Origin: an uncultured Bacilli bacterium
Lineage (GTDB): Bacteria; Bacillota_I; Bacilli_A; RF39; UBA660
Direction of reading: 5' to 3'
Assembly: GCA_949425635.1 (NCBI GenBank)
Contig: CASPWD010000002.1
Span: 248,001-312,000 of the forward strand
Length of the DNA: 64,000 nt
A program made the position numbers and the translations under genes. A model generated the notes under the pieces. That model saw only the letters and a list, made by a program, of their open reading frames with translations, searched no databases and had not been told where the DNA came from. Positions 26,748 through 34,857 of the stretch are shown one piece after another; within the stretch, counting starts at the first letter, position 1, and each line of letters begins with the position of its first letter.

Positions 26748-27255
26748 AAAATACACCTCTTACAATAACTTTATCCTTCTTTATTATTTTATCTTCTTTT
26801 AATCTATTATACTTAGTTATAAAACTTTCTCTCTTAGCTAATGGTTCTACTAAAATACTTAAAATCCCTAATTTATTAGCTCCCTTAACATCAGTATACA
26901 ACTGATCTCCAATCGCCGCTATTTTACCATATTCTATATTATATTTTTTAGATATCTTTTTATAGTTAAAACTAGCCGGTTTACAAGCTAAATAGCAAAC
27001 ATCAACATCTAGAGTCTTAGCAAATCTTTTTGCTCTCCAAGGCACTGCATTAGTTAAAATAACAATATTAAAACCTTTAAGCTTCAGCTCAGCAAAAAGT
27101 TTGATAACTTTCTTACTCGGCTTCCTAACATTAGTTTCTGCAATCGTATTATCTATATCAAATAATAAATATCGAATACCATTATTACTTAATTTATCAT
27201 AATTAATACTAAATATATCCTTTTGATATATAACTGGCTTAAATAAATTAGACAT
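26740..27255 (-). CDS. yqeG: YqeG family HAD phosphatase
   Basis: A 171-residue HAD-superfamily protein with FDIDNTIAE (motif I), VILTNA (motif II) and AAIGDQLYTDVKGAN (motif III/IV). The YqeG/GEP4-like family dephosphorylates phosphorylated small molecules or lipids; in Bacillota it sits upstream of yqeH, as here. The start is the ATG at 27255 (MSNLFKPVIYQKD) behind GTGGAGG; an upstream alternative at 27282 lacks a ribosome site. Confidence 0.92.
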   Translation of the reverse strand: MSNLFKPVIYQKDIFSINYDKLSNNGIRYLLFDIDNTIAETNVRKPSKKVIKLFAELKLKGFNIVILTNAVPWRAKRFAKTLDVDVCYLACKPASFNYKKISKKYNIEYGKIAAIGDQLYTDVKGANKLGILSILVEPLAKRESFITKYNRLKEDKIIKKDKVIVRGVFYD

Positions 27256-27313
27256 CCTAATCGCCTCCACTACATTATACATTAAAAAACAAAATTTAAA
27301 AACAATTTACATA

Positions 27314-27339
27314 AGAAAAAACCACTTTTAGTGGTCTTA
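27314..27339 (-). terminator. Rho-independent terminator of the lipoprotein pair
   Basis: The minus strand has AAGACCACT, AAA loop, AGTGGTTTTTTC right after the stop at 27337. Confidence 0.8.
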
Positions 27340-27954
27340 TTCCTCCTCAGCTGAACATGTTGAATTACTTCTAGCAAAAATCTTCTCACATTCTGTATCA
27401 GCACATAAAAGTCCATCTTTAGTATATAAAATCTTAACTCCATTTCCGTTTTTTTCAGGAGTGAATGTTATAACACCTTTTTTAATTTTATACTTTCCAG
27501 TTTCTAAATCTTCTTCTAAAGCTTCATCTGAATTAGTAAAAGTATACTTCCCACCTTTTTTCAAATTATATAAAGCAATATTTGTTTTTGCATTACTTTG
27601 TTCAGAAGATAAAACTCCATTCATTTTACTTAACTCTTCTACATAGGTTCCAACTGAATCCATTGACGCAAATGACACTACATACGTATCATAAATATCC
27701 ATATTCTCAACGTCTCCACCTAATTCTTCAGCATAATCATCTCTTGAATAATAATTACTTGCTTCAACGTTATCAAAACTCTCAATTTTCTTTTCAATAG
27801 CAGCTCTATCTTTTTCGGTATTATTTTTTTCTAATAAAACAACAATAGTAGCGGTTTCATTATAATTACACCAATATCCTTTATATTTTGTACCACATCC
27901 TCCAACTAATAAACAAATACAAACTAACGCTATTAAATAAACTCCTTTTTTCAT
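27337..27954 (-). CDS. Lipoprotein with FtsX-extracellular-domain-like region
   Basis: A 205-residue lipoprotein with signal peptide and lipobox LLVGGC. Residues about 35-125 (TATIVVLLEKNNTEKDRAAI, FDNVEASNYYSRDDYAEEL, DTYVVSF, MNGV) resemble the beta-alpha-beta extracellular loop of FtsX, the permease that activates peptidoglycan hydrolases. No transmembrane permease part is present. The rest is a beta-rich domain with paired Cys near the C-terminus (CADTECEK). It lies one base after an upstream lipoprotein gene. The fold call is from residue pattern only. Confidence 0.55.
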   Translation of the reverse strand: MKKGVYLIALVCICLLVGGCGTKYKGYWCNYNETATIVVLLEKNNTEKDRAAIEKKIESFDNVEASNYYSRDDYAEELGGDVENMDIYDTYVVSFASMDSVGTYVEELSKMNGVLSSEQSNAKTNIALYNLKKGGKYTFTNSDEALEEDLETGKYKIKKGVITFTPEKNGNGVKILYTKDGLLCADTECEKIFARSNSTCSAEEE

Positions 27955-27955
27955 C

Positions 27956-28858
27956 TTAAACATACCTTTCTAATACAAATTCTTTTTTGGTTTTTATTTC
28001 TTTTAACTTCATGCTTTTTTCAGTTAAATCTAAAATCTCATATGTCTTTTTATAATTTCCTTCTTCAGTATCATTTGTATAAATAACATCATCAATTACT
28101 TTATAATAAACATCTTTGAAATCATCATCATAGAATTCATCATTTCTGAAATTATGATTATATTCTCCTTCTTTAGTAGCAACACTATAAAAATTAACAC
28201 CATGATAAAATATCCAACTAGTGTATATTGCTTTGTCTTCTTTATCACCTAACTTATATTCATAGTTTTCCCATGATCTAAGCACCATATAGTTTTTAGA
28301 ATTTTTATAAAACTCTTTAGCTTCTTCTGTATCCCACGCCATATTTAACTTATCAAAAGACATTGCAATTTGACCATCTTCATAATACTGACGAGCTTCT
28401 TTTAGATATTCTTCCTTCTGTGTTGAACTTATCTTTCCAATATCACCTTTACTACTAAAACTTTTTAAATTGCTATACATGGAAGACAAATCAACATATT
28501 TTTCAGCAACATCAAATGACTTACCATCAAATGTATAATATGAATTATTATCAAAATCAAATAAATCAAAGTTATATAAAAATAAAGCTGACTCAGTATC
28601 AATATAATCACTTTCAATATAATAAATATTATTCTTAGTACTATTACTAACATTAGTCAAATTTTTCATAAAAACATCATAGTTATCTGATTCTTTATTA
28701 ACAAAAGCAAAAATAAATCTTTTTTCATTTTGTGCAAGCAAATTATTTATAAGTTCTTCTCCTGTTAACTCAACTACTTTATATTCTTTCTTAGCACCAC
28801 AAGAACACAATAACAGCATTATAGTAAATATAATAAGTATTTTGGCTTTCCTTATCAT
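27956..28858 (-). CDS. Lipoprotein of unknown function
   Basis: A 300-residue protein with signal peptide and lipobox LLLCSC, so it is anchored on the outer face of the membrane. Residues about 30-110 (KRFIFAFVNKESDNYDVFMKN) have a thioredoxin-like pattern without a CxxC. The remainder is acidic and Tyr-rich, ending in a small beta domain (MKLKEIKTKKEFVLERY). Co-transcribed with the following lipoprotein gene, and divergent from sigK across an 80-base gap. No family recognised. Confidence 0.65.
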   Translation of the reverse strand: MIRKAKILIIFTIMLLLCSCGAKKEYKVVELTGEELINNLLAQNEKRFIFAFVNKESDNYDVFMKNLTNVSNSTKNNIYYIESDYIDTESALFLYNFDLFDFDNNSYYTFDGKSFDVAEKYVDLSSMYSNLKSFSSKGDIGKISSTQKEEYLKEARQYYEDGQIAMSFDKLNMAWDTEEAKEFYKNSKNYMVLRSWENYEYKLGDKEDKAIYTSWIFYHGVNFYSVATKEGEYNHNFRNDEFYDDDFKDVYYKVIDDVIYTNDTEEGNYKKTYEILDLTEKSMKLKEIKTKKEFVLERYV

Positions 28859-28938
28859 TAATCATCACCTATAAAAAATTATACCATTTTTAAGTATTTA
28901 ATAAAACACTTTTAAATATAATTAAATTAGGTGATTTA

Positions 28939-29664
28939 ATGTTTTTAAAACTAATTAATATTTTAAAAGGCTTCTTTTACTTTACTGGAAGTTATTCCAA
29001 CAATGTATTTCCTCCTACTTTAAGTGCTGAAGAAGAACAGATTTGTATAAAAGAAATGGTAGCAGGCAATAAAGATGCTCGTAACAAATTAATTGAACAT
29101 AATTTACGTCTAGTAGCTCACATAGTAAAAAGATTTGAAGGAAAAAACGTTTCAACAGATGATTTAATAAGTATTGGCACAATCGGTCTTATAAAAGGAA
29201 TAGATAGCTATAATCCAGATAAAAAAATAAAGATAACGACTTATATAGCAAAATGTGCCGAAAATGAAATACTAATGTTTTTTAGAAGTAATAAAAAATA
29301 TGCCAACGATATTAGTTTAAATGATTATATTGGCATAGATAAAGATGGTAACGAAATATCTTTAATTGACGTAATACCAAGTTCTGATGAAGACTTAACA
29401 ACAACTATTTTTAAGAATATGAACATCGAATTATTACATGAATATTTAAGTATTTTAAACGAAAGAGAAAAGGACATCATTATAAAAAGATATGGTCTAT
29501 ATAATAGCGATATTTACACTCAAAAAGACGTTGCAGCTTTATTAAATATATCCAGAAGCTATGTTTCAAGAATTGAAAAAAGAGCCCTATCTAAGCTTTA
29601 CAAAGAATTCTATAAAAAGCAAAAAAAAGGAAGTATTTCTACCCCCTATAATCATTCTCAATAG
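28939..29664 (+). CDS. sigK: RNA polymerase sporulation sigma factor SigK
   Basis: A 241-residue protein, matching sigma-K over its length. The N-terminal segment with SYSNNVFPPTLSAEEE corresponds to the pro-sequence cleavage area of pro-sigma-K (NNAFPQPLSSSEE in B. subtilis). Region 2 has ARNKLIEHNLRLVAHIVKRF and DDLISIGTIGLIKGIDSY; region 4 has LNEREKDIIIKRYGL and ISRSYVSRIEKRALSKLYKEFY. Sigma-K drives late mother-cell sporulation genes. The gene is continuous, with no skin-type insertion. Its last 26 bases overlap the convergent divIVA gene. Confidence 0.93.
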   Translation: MFLKLINILKGFFYFTGSYSNNVFPPTLSAEEEQICIKEMVAGNKDARNKLIEHNLRLVAHIVKRFEGKNVSTDDLISIGTIGLIKGIDSYNPDKKIKITTYIAKCAENEILMFFRSNKKYANDISLNDYIGIDKDGNEISLIDVIPSSDEDLTTTIFKNMNIELLHEYLSILNEREKDIIIKRYGLYNSDIYTQKDVAALLNISRSYVSRIEKRALSKLYKEFYKKQKKGSISTPYNHSQ

Positions 29665-30079
29665 TATCAACATCATCAACTATTGTAAGTTGTTCTTCTA
29701 CAACCTGTTTAATTCTTGATTTGTAAATTTTTAAACTTCTTCTAAGTTTGTCGGCTTCCAATTCTGTTTTTTCAGCTTCTATAAGTGCATCATTAATTAT
29801 ATGTGATGCATTTCTTTTCGCTTCATTAATAATTGATTTAGCTTCGTCTTTAGCTATCTGTTTTATTTGTCTCGATGAGTCTTCAGCCACTAGCACAGCC
29901 TTATTTAAAGTTGATTCAATTTCTTTATAATGTCTAATCTTTTCTTTTAACAAAGCAATTTCATTATCGCGACTTTTTAATTTTTTCAACATGTTTTCAT
30001 ACTCAGATGCAACTTCACCAACAAATGTATTTACTTCATTTTTATCATAACCATTCGCTGCTGTGTTAAATTTTTTCAT
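29639..30079 (-). CDS. divIVA: Cell division protein DivIVA
   Basis: A 146-residue coiled-coil protein starting KKFNTAANGYDKNEVNTFVGEVASEYE, the conserved membrane-curvature-sensing N-terminus of DivIVA/GpsB (F-x-x-x-x-x-G-Y-x-x-x-E-V-x-x-F). The rest is continuous coiled coil (residues 35-135). It localises to poles and septa. Downstream of sepF as in Bacillota, but without the ylmG/ylmH genes normally between them. Confidence 0.9.
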   Translation of the reverse strand: MKKFNTAANGYDKNEVNTFVGEVASEYENMLKKLKSRDNEIALLKEKIRHYKEIESTLNKAVLVAEDSSRQIKQIAKDEAKSIINEAKRNASHIINDALIEAEKTELEADKLRRSLKIYKSRIKQVVEEQLTIVDDVDTIENDYRG

Positions 30080-30115
30080 GACTCACCTCATCAATCAAAA
30101 AAGTAAGTATTTATA

Positions 30116-30514
30116 TTACCACTCTGGATTTTCTTCTATTTTGTCTTGTTCTTTATTGTCTTCACTAATTTTACCTTGAACATTAACATTCTTTGGTGTA
30201 CATAAATAAATTCCAACACCTATTTTTTGCATTGTACCACCAATAGCATAAATACATCCACTTAAGAAATCAATAATTCTTTTTGCTTGATCAGATGTAA
30301 CTCTTTTTAAATTAACAACTACACTATTTCTATTCTTTAAATGATCAGCAATTTGTTGACTTTCTGAATAAGCTCTAGGTTCAAGAAGTATCATTTTATT
30401 ATTCGCATTAGCTACTTCAGGTTCTTCAGTTGCATAGTATTCGTCTTCTGCTCCACTAAGTCTTTGGTCATCATAATCCTCAGCTTCAAAAATCTTTTTT
30501 ATACTAAATGCCAT
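30116..30514 (-). CDS. sepF: Cell division protein SepF
   Basis: A 132-residue protein with an N-terminal amphipathic helix ([10 protein letters not shown]), an acidic linker and the SepF core of about 80 residues: [50 protein letters not shown], and [14 protein letters not shown]. SepF anchors FtsZ to the membrane. It lies 36 bases upstream of divIVA, forming a division operon. Confidence 0.94.
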   Translation of the reverse strand: MAFSIKKIFEAEDYDDQRLSGAEDEYYATEEPEVANANNKMILLEPRAYSESQQIADHLKNRNSVVVNLKRVTSDQAKRIIDFLSGCIYAIGGTMQKIGVGIYLCTPKNVNVQGKISEDNKEQDKIEENPEW

Positions 30515-30600
30515 ATATAAGCCTCCTATACTTTATTACCTACTAATTATATCTAATATTTTAGGATTTTTCAATATGATATATCAAAAAGTATATTTTT

Positions 30601-32157
30601 TTATTTTTGTTTTCTAAGACTATAGTTTGTTTCATCTCCCACAAGATAATTTAAATCTAACATCTGTAATATAGCCATCTCAAATATTTCGTGATTCTTT
30701 CTAATATCTTTTTTATCAGCTACTTCAAAAATTCTCTTTAATCTATTATGAACATCATTTGGTAAATTTTGTATCTTACTACCATATATTGTATCACCTT
30801 CAGCTCCTACAACAACAATAGTACCACCTTTCTTCGCATAGTAAACTTTAATACTGTTCCCATCAATATACTCAAAAGAAATATCACTTGAATCATCTAC
30901 TACCACACCATTTTCTCCTCTAGATAAACGAAGAAGAACTCTAAATATTTCATCATAATGTAGAGAATCAATACTTGCAATATTATTCAAAATACAAGGA
31001 ACATTATTATCGTCAGTTAAATAATAGAATATATTATTGCCACCTATATTTTCTTTTGCAGTTGAAACAATAGTACTAGCCGTCTGCAATTTCAGAGCAA
31101 TGGCATCATAAGACATCTGCATCTCCTCAGGTATTTCTAAATCTTCCATATACTTGCATAATGAAACTATATCCTTTAAAATTCTAGACAAAAACTTATT
31201 TACTTCCGTATTCTCAGAGTCTTCCAAAAATGTTAAAGCCTCTCCAAATGCAATTAACTCTTTATAATCTAAATATTTTTCTGTTAGTCTTTTTGATTCT
31301 TGTATTTCTTCAGCACGAATTAATTTACTCATAGAAGAAACATATCTTTTTTGTTGTATTCCATCTATTCCAGCTTCCTCTAAAAGTCTTCTAAAATAAT
31401 CTAAACTAGGAGCAATTTTTATAATTTCATCTCCATTTATGTATTCTTTTAATTCAGCTATATTCTTTTTCTTTTTTTCTAAATCTTCTCTTCTTTCATC
31501 TGGTTCCTTACTTTCAAATTGTAAACTGACTTCATTTTTTAGGCCAATAATAGTTGTTTCATATTTTTCCGCAAAATCATTCGGACATAACATTCTAATA
31601 ATTTTATCCAGCATAAACAACACAGAACTTAAACTTACATCAGAACGTAATTGTAAATTTTCGTCAAAATTCTCAGCAAGATTACGTTCTACTATCGCTA
31701 CAAAATCTTCTTCTGACATTGATATTTTCTTAAACAGACTCATTATCATATCTAACAAATCTTTCATATCAAGTTTTTTCAATTCACCAAATTCTAAAAT
31801 AGATTGAACTACAAAATTATTAGGAATAATTGCTTTGTTAAACCCTTTACCATTAAAACTTTTCATCGTTTCCATCAATTGCTGTAACTTATCTTCCATT
31901 TGTAATCTTTGATGTTGAAGTCTTTTAACTTCTCTTCTATAGACAAATTCATTTAAATCACTGTCTTTAATTCGTGAAAAGAACTTAAATCTTTTCTTTT
32001 TAAACTCGCTATATTGTCTTAATATTTCTTCTCTTGTCCCATAATTTCTATAGTCAAAATTATCTATAGACGGAAATTTTTCTATTTGAGTATCTAGTGC
32101 TCCCAAATCCCCCAAAGTTTTTTCAATATTACTTTTAACAAATTCTCTGTATGTCAT
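30601..32157 (-). CDS. Unknown 518-residue helical protein
   Basis: No family recognised. Almost entirely helical and charged, with likely coiled coils at about 75-100 (VKRLQHQRLQMEDKLQQLME) and 215-240 (ERREDLEKKKKNIAEL). The last 130 residues include a beta-rich segment (SFEYIDGNSIKVYYAKKGGTIVVVG). No signal peptide or membrane helix, so it is probably cytosolic. It sits between glyS and sepF with its own ribosome site. Length and composition suggest a structural or scaffolding protein. Confidence 0.6.
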   Translation of the reverse strand: MTYREFVKSNIEKTLGDLGALDTQIEKFPSIDNFDYRNYGTREEILRQYSEFKKKRFKFFSRIKDSDLNEFVYRREVKRLQHQRLQMEDKLQQLMETMKSFNGKGFNKAIIPNNFVVQSILEFGELKKLDMKDLLDMIMSLFKKISMSEEDFVAIVERNLAENFDENLQLRSDVSLSSVLFMLDKIIRMLCPNDFAEKYETTIIGLKNEVSLQFESKEPDERREDLEKKKKNIAELKEYINGDEIIKIAPSLDYFRRLLEEAGIDGIQQKRYVSSMSKLIRAEEIQESKRLTEKYLDYKELIAFGEALTFLEDSENTEVNKFLSRILKDIVSLCKYMEDLEIPEEMQMSYDAIALKLQTASTIVSTAKENIGGNNIFYYLTDDNNVPCILNNIASIDSLHYDEIFRVLLRLSRGENGVVVDDSSDISFEYIDGNSIKVYYAKKGGTIVVVGAEGDTIYGSKIQNLPNDVHNRLKRIFEVADKKDIRKNHEIFEMAILQMLDLNYLVGDETNYSLRKQK

Positions 32158-32222
32158 TTTTCTTCAACTCCCCTTCTAAAAATACGTTTTCTATTATATA
32201 ATACATATTTTTTCAGAACAAA

Positions 32223-32249
32223 CGAAAAGGCAGAATTTATCTGCCTTTG
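32223..32249 (-). terminator. Rho-independent terminator of glyS
   Basis: The minus strand has AAAGGCAGA, TAAAT loop, TCTGCCTTTTCGTTTG, just after the glyS stop. Confidence 0.75.
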
Positions 32250-32263
32250 ACTATAATTTTACA

Positions 32264-33643
32264 CTAAAAATCAATTTTCTCTTTTAAATAATCTACAACT
32301 TCATCAACATTTAACTTAATTTGTTCCATTGTATCACGATCTCTTATAGTAACAGTATTATTATTTATCGTTTCATCATCTATTGTAATACTAAATGGTG
32401 TACCAACAGCATCATTTCTTCTATAACGTTTACCAATTGAACCAGATTCATCATAACTTACATTGAATTCTTTACATAACTTAGCATAGATTTCCATTGC
32501 TTTCTCACCATGAACTTTTTTAATTAATGGTAAAATAGTTGCTTTAACTGGAGCAAGTGCTGGATGTATTTTTAATACTTCTCTTGTATCTCCATTTTCA
32601 AGTTCTTCTTTTTCATAAGCATTACAAATAAACGCTAAAATAGCTCTATCTAAACCTAAAGATGGTTCAATTACATAAGGAGTATATCTTTCATTAGTTT
32701 CTGGATCTAAGTATCTTAAATCAGTCTTAGAATGTTCCATATGTACTGATAAATCATAATCTGTTCTATCAGCAATACCCCATAATTCTCCCCATCCCAT
32801 TGGGAATAAGAATTCAATATCAGTAGTTGCTTTACTATAGAATGATAATTCTTCCTTAGCATGATCTCTGTATCTTAAATTATCTTTCTTCATTCCTAAT
32901 GATTTTAACCAATCAATACAATAATTTTTCCAATATCCAAACCATTCTAAATCAGTATTTGGTTTACAAAAGAATTCTAATTCCATTTGTTCAAATTCTC
33001 TTGTACGGAATGTAAAGTTACCAGGTGTAATTTCATTTCTAAAACTCTTACCAGTTTGTCCAATACCAAAAGGTACTTTAGCTCTCATACTTCTTTGAAC
33101 ATTTAAGAAATTAACAAATATACCTTGTGCAGTTTCACCACGTAAATAAACTTTATTCTTAGTATCTTCAGTAACACCTTGATGAGTTTCGAAAAGTAAA
33201 TTGAACTTTCTAATTGGTGTAAAATCTTCACTACCACATTTAGGACAAACTATATGATTATCCTTGATGAAGCTTTCAATTTTTTCATTCTCCCATCCGT
33301 CACCAGTTTCTTCTCCTTTAGTAAATTCTTCAATTAATTTATCAGCTCTATGACGACTTTTACATTTTTTACAATCAATTAGTGGATCATTAAAATTTGT
33401 AACATGTCCTGATGCAACCCATACTTCTGGATTCATTAATATTGCAGCATCTAATCCATAATTATAAGGATTTTCTTGAATAAACTTTTTCCACCAAGCA
33501 CGACGAACATTTTCTTTTAACTCTTTTCCTAAAGGTCCGTAATCCCAAGTATTAGAAAGCCCTCCATATATTTCACTTCCTTGGAATATAAATCCATATT
33601 GTTTACAGTAATTAACTATATCTTCCATTTTTATTTTTTCCAT
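32264..33643 (-). CDS. glyS: Glycyl-tRNA synthetase, single-chain type
   Basis: A 459-residue class II synthetase of the homodimeric type. The N-terminus [24 protein letters not shown] is typical, as are motif 2 ([28 protein letters not shown]) and motif 3 ([14 protein letters not shown]). Zn-binding Cys pairs are in the insertion (CKKCKS and CPKCGSED). The C-terminal anticodon-binding domain starts near residue 355 ([14 protein letters not shown]). B. subtilis instead has the two-chain GlyQS. Expression is governed by the T-box at 33759-33881. The start follows GAAGGAGATAAATT. Confidence 0.97.
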   Translation of the reverse strand: MEKIKMEDIVNYCKQYGFIFQGSEIYGGLSNTWDYGPLGKELKENVRRAWWKKFIQENPYNYGLDAAILMNPEVWVASGHVTNFNDPLIDCKKCKSRHRADKLIEEFTKGEETGDGWENEKIESFIKDNHIVCPKCGSEDFTPIRKFNLLFETHQGVTEDTKNKVYLRGETAQGIFVNFLNVQRSMRAKVPFGIGQTGKSFRNEITPGNFTFRTREFEQMELEFFCKPNTDLEWFGYWKNYCIDWLKSLGMKKDNLRYRDHAKEELSFYSKATTDIEFLFPMGWGELWGIADRTDYDLSVHMEHSKTDLRYLDPETNERYTPYVIEPSLGLDRAILAFICNAYEKEELENGDTREVLKIHPALAPVKATILPLIKKVHGEKAMEIYAKLCKEFNVSYDESGSIGKRYRRNDAVGTPFSITIDDETINNNTVTIRDRDTMEQIKLNVDEVVDYLKEKIDF

Positions 33644-33672
33644 AATTTATCTCCTTCATATTTATTTTATTA

Positions 33673-33735
33673 TTATATCTTACACAAGAACAAGCAACCT
33701 CGTTCCTTCTCCCAATAAGCAATAACTCGTTTCAT
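33673..33735 (-). CDS. Small ORF (20 residues) in the glyS leader
   Basis: The ATG at 33735 follows a strong AAAAAGGGAGTGG site. The product is MKRVIAYWEKERGCLFLCKI. It lies between the T-box terminator and glyS, so it is translated only if the T-box is read through. It contains a single Gly, so attenuation by Gly codons is unlikely. It could be a leader peptide or a chance ORF. The ribosome site is the only support. Confidence 0.35.
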   Translation of the reverse strand: MKRVIAYWEKERGCLFLCKI

Positions 33736-33758
33736 AATTCCACTCCCTTTTTAGAAAA

Positions 33759-33881
33759 TAAAAAAACTTCCAGAAACACGTAGGAACGAATATATAATCC
33801 GCGGTTCCATCCTACTTATTTCTAGAAGAAATCAACTTAATTTATATAGCTCGTGGTTGCCAACCCAGTCATCACTTGTAT
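33759..33881 (-). promoter_or_regulatory. T-box leader of glyS
   Basis: The minus strand contains AGGATGGAACCGCGG, a clear variant of the T-box sequence AGGGTGGNACCGCG. The bulge reads TGGA, complementary to the UCCA end of uncharged tRNA-Gly. The competing terminator pairs CTTCTAGAAA with TTTCTGGAAG and GTAGGA with TCCTAC, and ends in a T-run at 33761-33766. A possible GGC glycine specifier is at 33861-33859 (GGTTGGCAACC). From the predicted start the leader is only about 120 bases, so Stem I must be much reduced. Confidence 0.85.
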
Positions 33882-33887
33882 GTCTTA

Positions 33888-33915
33888 ATTATAACAAATA
33901 TTTTTTCTAAGTCAA
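33888..33915 (-). promoter_or_regulatory. Sigma-A-type promoter of the T-box/glyS unit
   Basis: TTGACT and TATAAT are separated by 16 bases on the minus strand. Transcription would start near 33881. Confidence 0.75.
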
Positions 33916-33971
33916 CAAGATTTTAAAAAGCTATCATGTTAATTTTTTTATAGTTTGTAGTTTGATAGATA

Positions 33972-34125
33972 AAAGGAAAAGAATTAATTTAGAAATAAAA
34001 TTATTCTTTTTTAATAAGGAAAACAAAAATATTTATCGATTTATGGTTTAGTATTAAATACTTTCAGCCTAGGAACCTCTTAGCCAACCCCATAATCTTT
34101 TGATGTGTTTCTTTTCAAAACACGT
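33972..34125 (-). ncRNA. Candidate orphan non-coding RNA gene upstream of glyS
   Basis: This is a free-standing transcription unit without an ORF. It has a promoter (34131-34158), about 110 bases of folded RNA, and a terminator-like hairpin at 33977-34010 (AAAAGAATAATTT paired with AAATTAATTCTTTT, then T-rich). The main helix pairs GATTATGG (34097-34090) with CCATAAATC (34046-34038) and encloses smaller hairpins (GGCTAAGAGGTTCC and AGTATTTAATACT). I saw no match to SRP RNA, 6S, tmRNA or a common riboswitch. The 439-base gap from 33736 to 34174 is otherwise filled only by the T-box leader. Confidence 0.5.
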
Positions 34126-34130
34126 GTTAT

Positions 34131-34158
34131 ATAATATCACATTTTTCTAATTTGTCTA
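34131..34158 (-). promoter_or_regulatory. Promoter of the candidate RNA gene
   Basis: TAGACA and TATTAT are separated by 16 bases on the minus strand. The -35 is imperfect. Confidence 0.5.
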
Positions 34159-34174
34159 ATTTTTCTATATTTTT

Positions 34175-34732
34175 TCAAAATAAATTTAAATCAGCCAAAT
34201 CAATATCATATTTTTCTTTTAATATCTTCTTATTTTCTTTCGTCTTTTCAATCAAAGCTTGTGGACATTTTTCAATCATTAAATCATATATTTCGCTACC
34301 TTCAGCATACATATGACGTGTCGACCAATTATTTACTACATGTATTTCACGATCCCTGCTTATTGCATACACATAATGATTGAGTCCATTATTAAACATA
34401 AATTTTCCAATACCAAGCTTACTATATAAAAGAACAACCTCGTCAAACTTTATAATATCAAAAGTTTCAAAATCTATATAAAAACTTTTAGTAAGTATAG
34501 CATCCTTATTTAAATCAAAAGTACCATCCGCAACTTCTTTATCTAAAATATCTTTATATTTTTCTAGCGCTAATTCTGTTCGAACAATACGCATCTGCAA
34601 CTTAAAATACTCATCATAAACAGGCAAATACCTTGTATTATTAATCCCAAACAATGCATCAGTACTATTTATAACCTCTTTTTTTCTTTTATTATAATAT
34701 TCTAATAAATGCTTATATCCATATAATTTCAT
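34175..34732 (-). CDS. Unknown 185-residue protein
   Basis: No family recognised. The first 70 residues are helical and charged (YKHLLEYYNKRKKEVIN). A beta-rich centre follows (FYIDFETFDIIKFDEVVLLY, HYVYAISRDREIHVVNNW), and the C-terminus is helical. No membrane segment. It lies last in a run with the small ORF at 34749 and the two Cys/His/Asp paralogues upstream, so it may belong with them. Confidence 0.55.
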   Translation of the reverse strand: MKLYGYKHLLEYYNKRKKEVINSTDALFGINNTRYLPVYDEYFKLQMRIVRTELALEKYKDILDKEVADGTFDLNKDAILTKSFYIDFETFDIIKFDEVVLLYSKLGIGKFMFNNGLNHYVYAISRDREIHVVNNWSTRHMYAEGSEIYDLMIEKCPQALIEKTKENKKILKEKYDIDLADLNLF

Positions 34733-34748
34733 TATTCCAACTTCTTAC

Positions 34749-34826
34749 TTAAGACTTTCTATTTTCCTTTTTTATTTCAGTATCACTATACTTAACTATA
34801 TAATAATCATTAAAACTTTCTCCCAT
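34749..34826 (-). CDS. Small ORF (25 residues)
   Basis: The ATG at 34826 follows GAAGGTGAAATGA. The product is MGESFNDYYIVKYSDTEIKK plus five more residues (ENRKS). It fits between two same-strand genes with 16-base spacing to the next. No homologue recalled; the ribosome site and position are the only support. Confidence 0.3.
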   Translation of the reverse strand: MGESFNDYYIVKYSDTEIKKENRKS

Positions 34827-34857
34827 TCATTTCACCTTCAATAATCATACCATGAAT

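Noticed and set aside
28939-29664. sigK interrupted by a skin-like element
   Set aside because: The reading frame is continuous over the whole sigma-K length.
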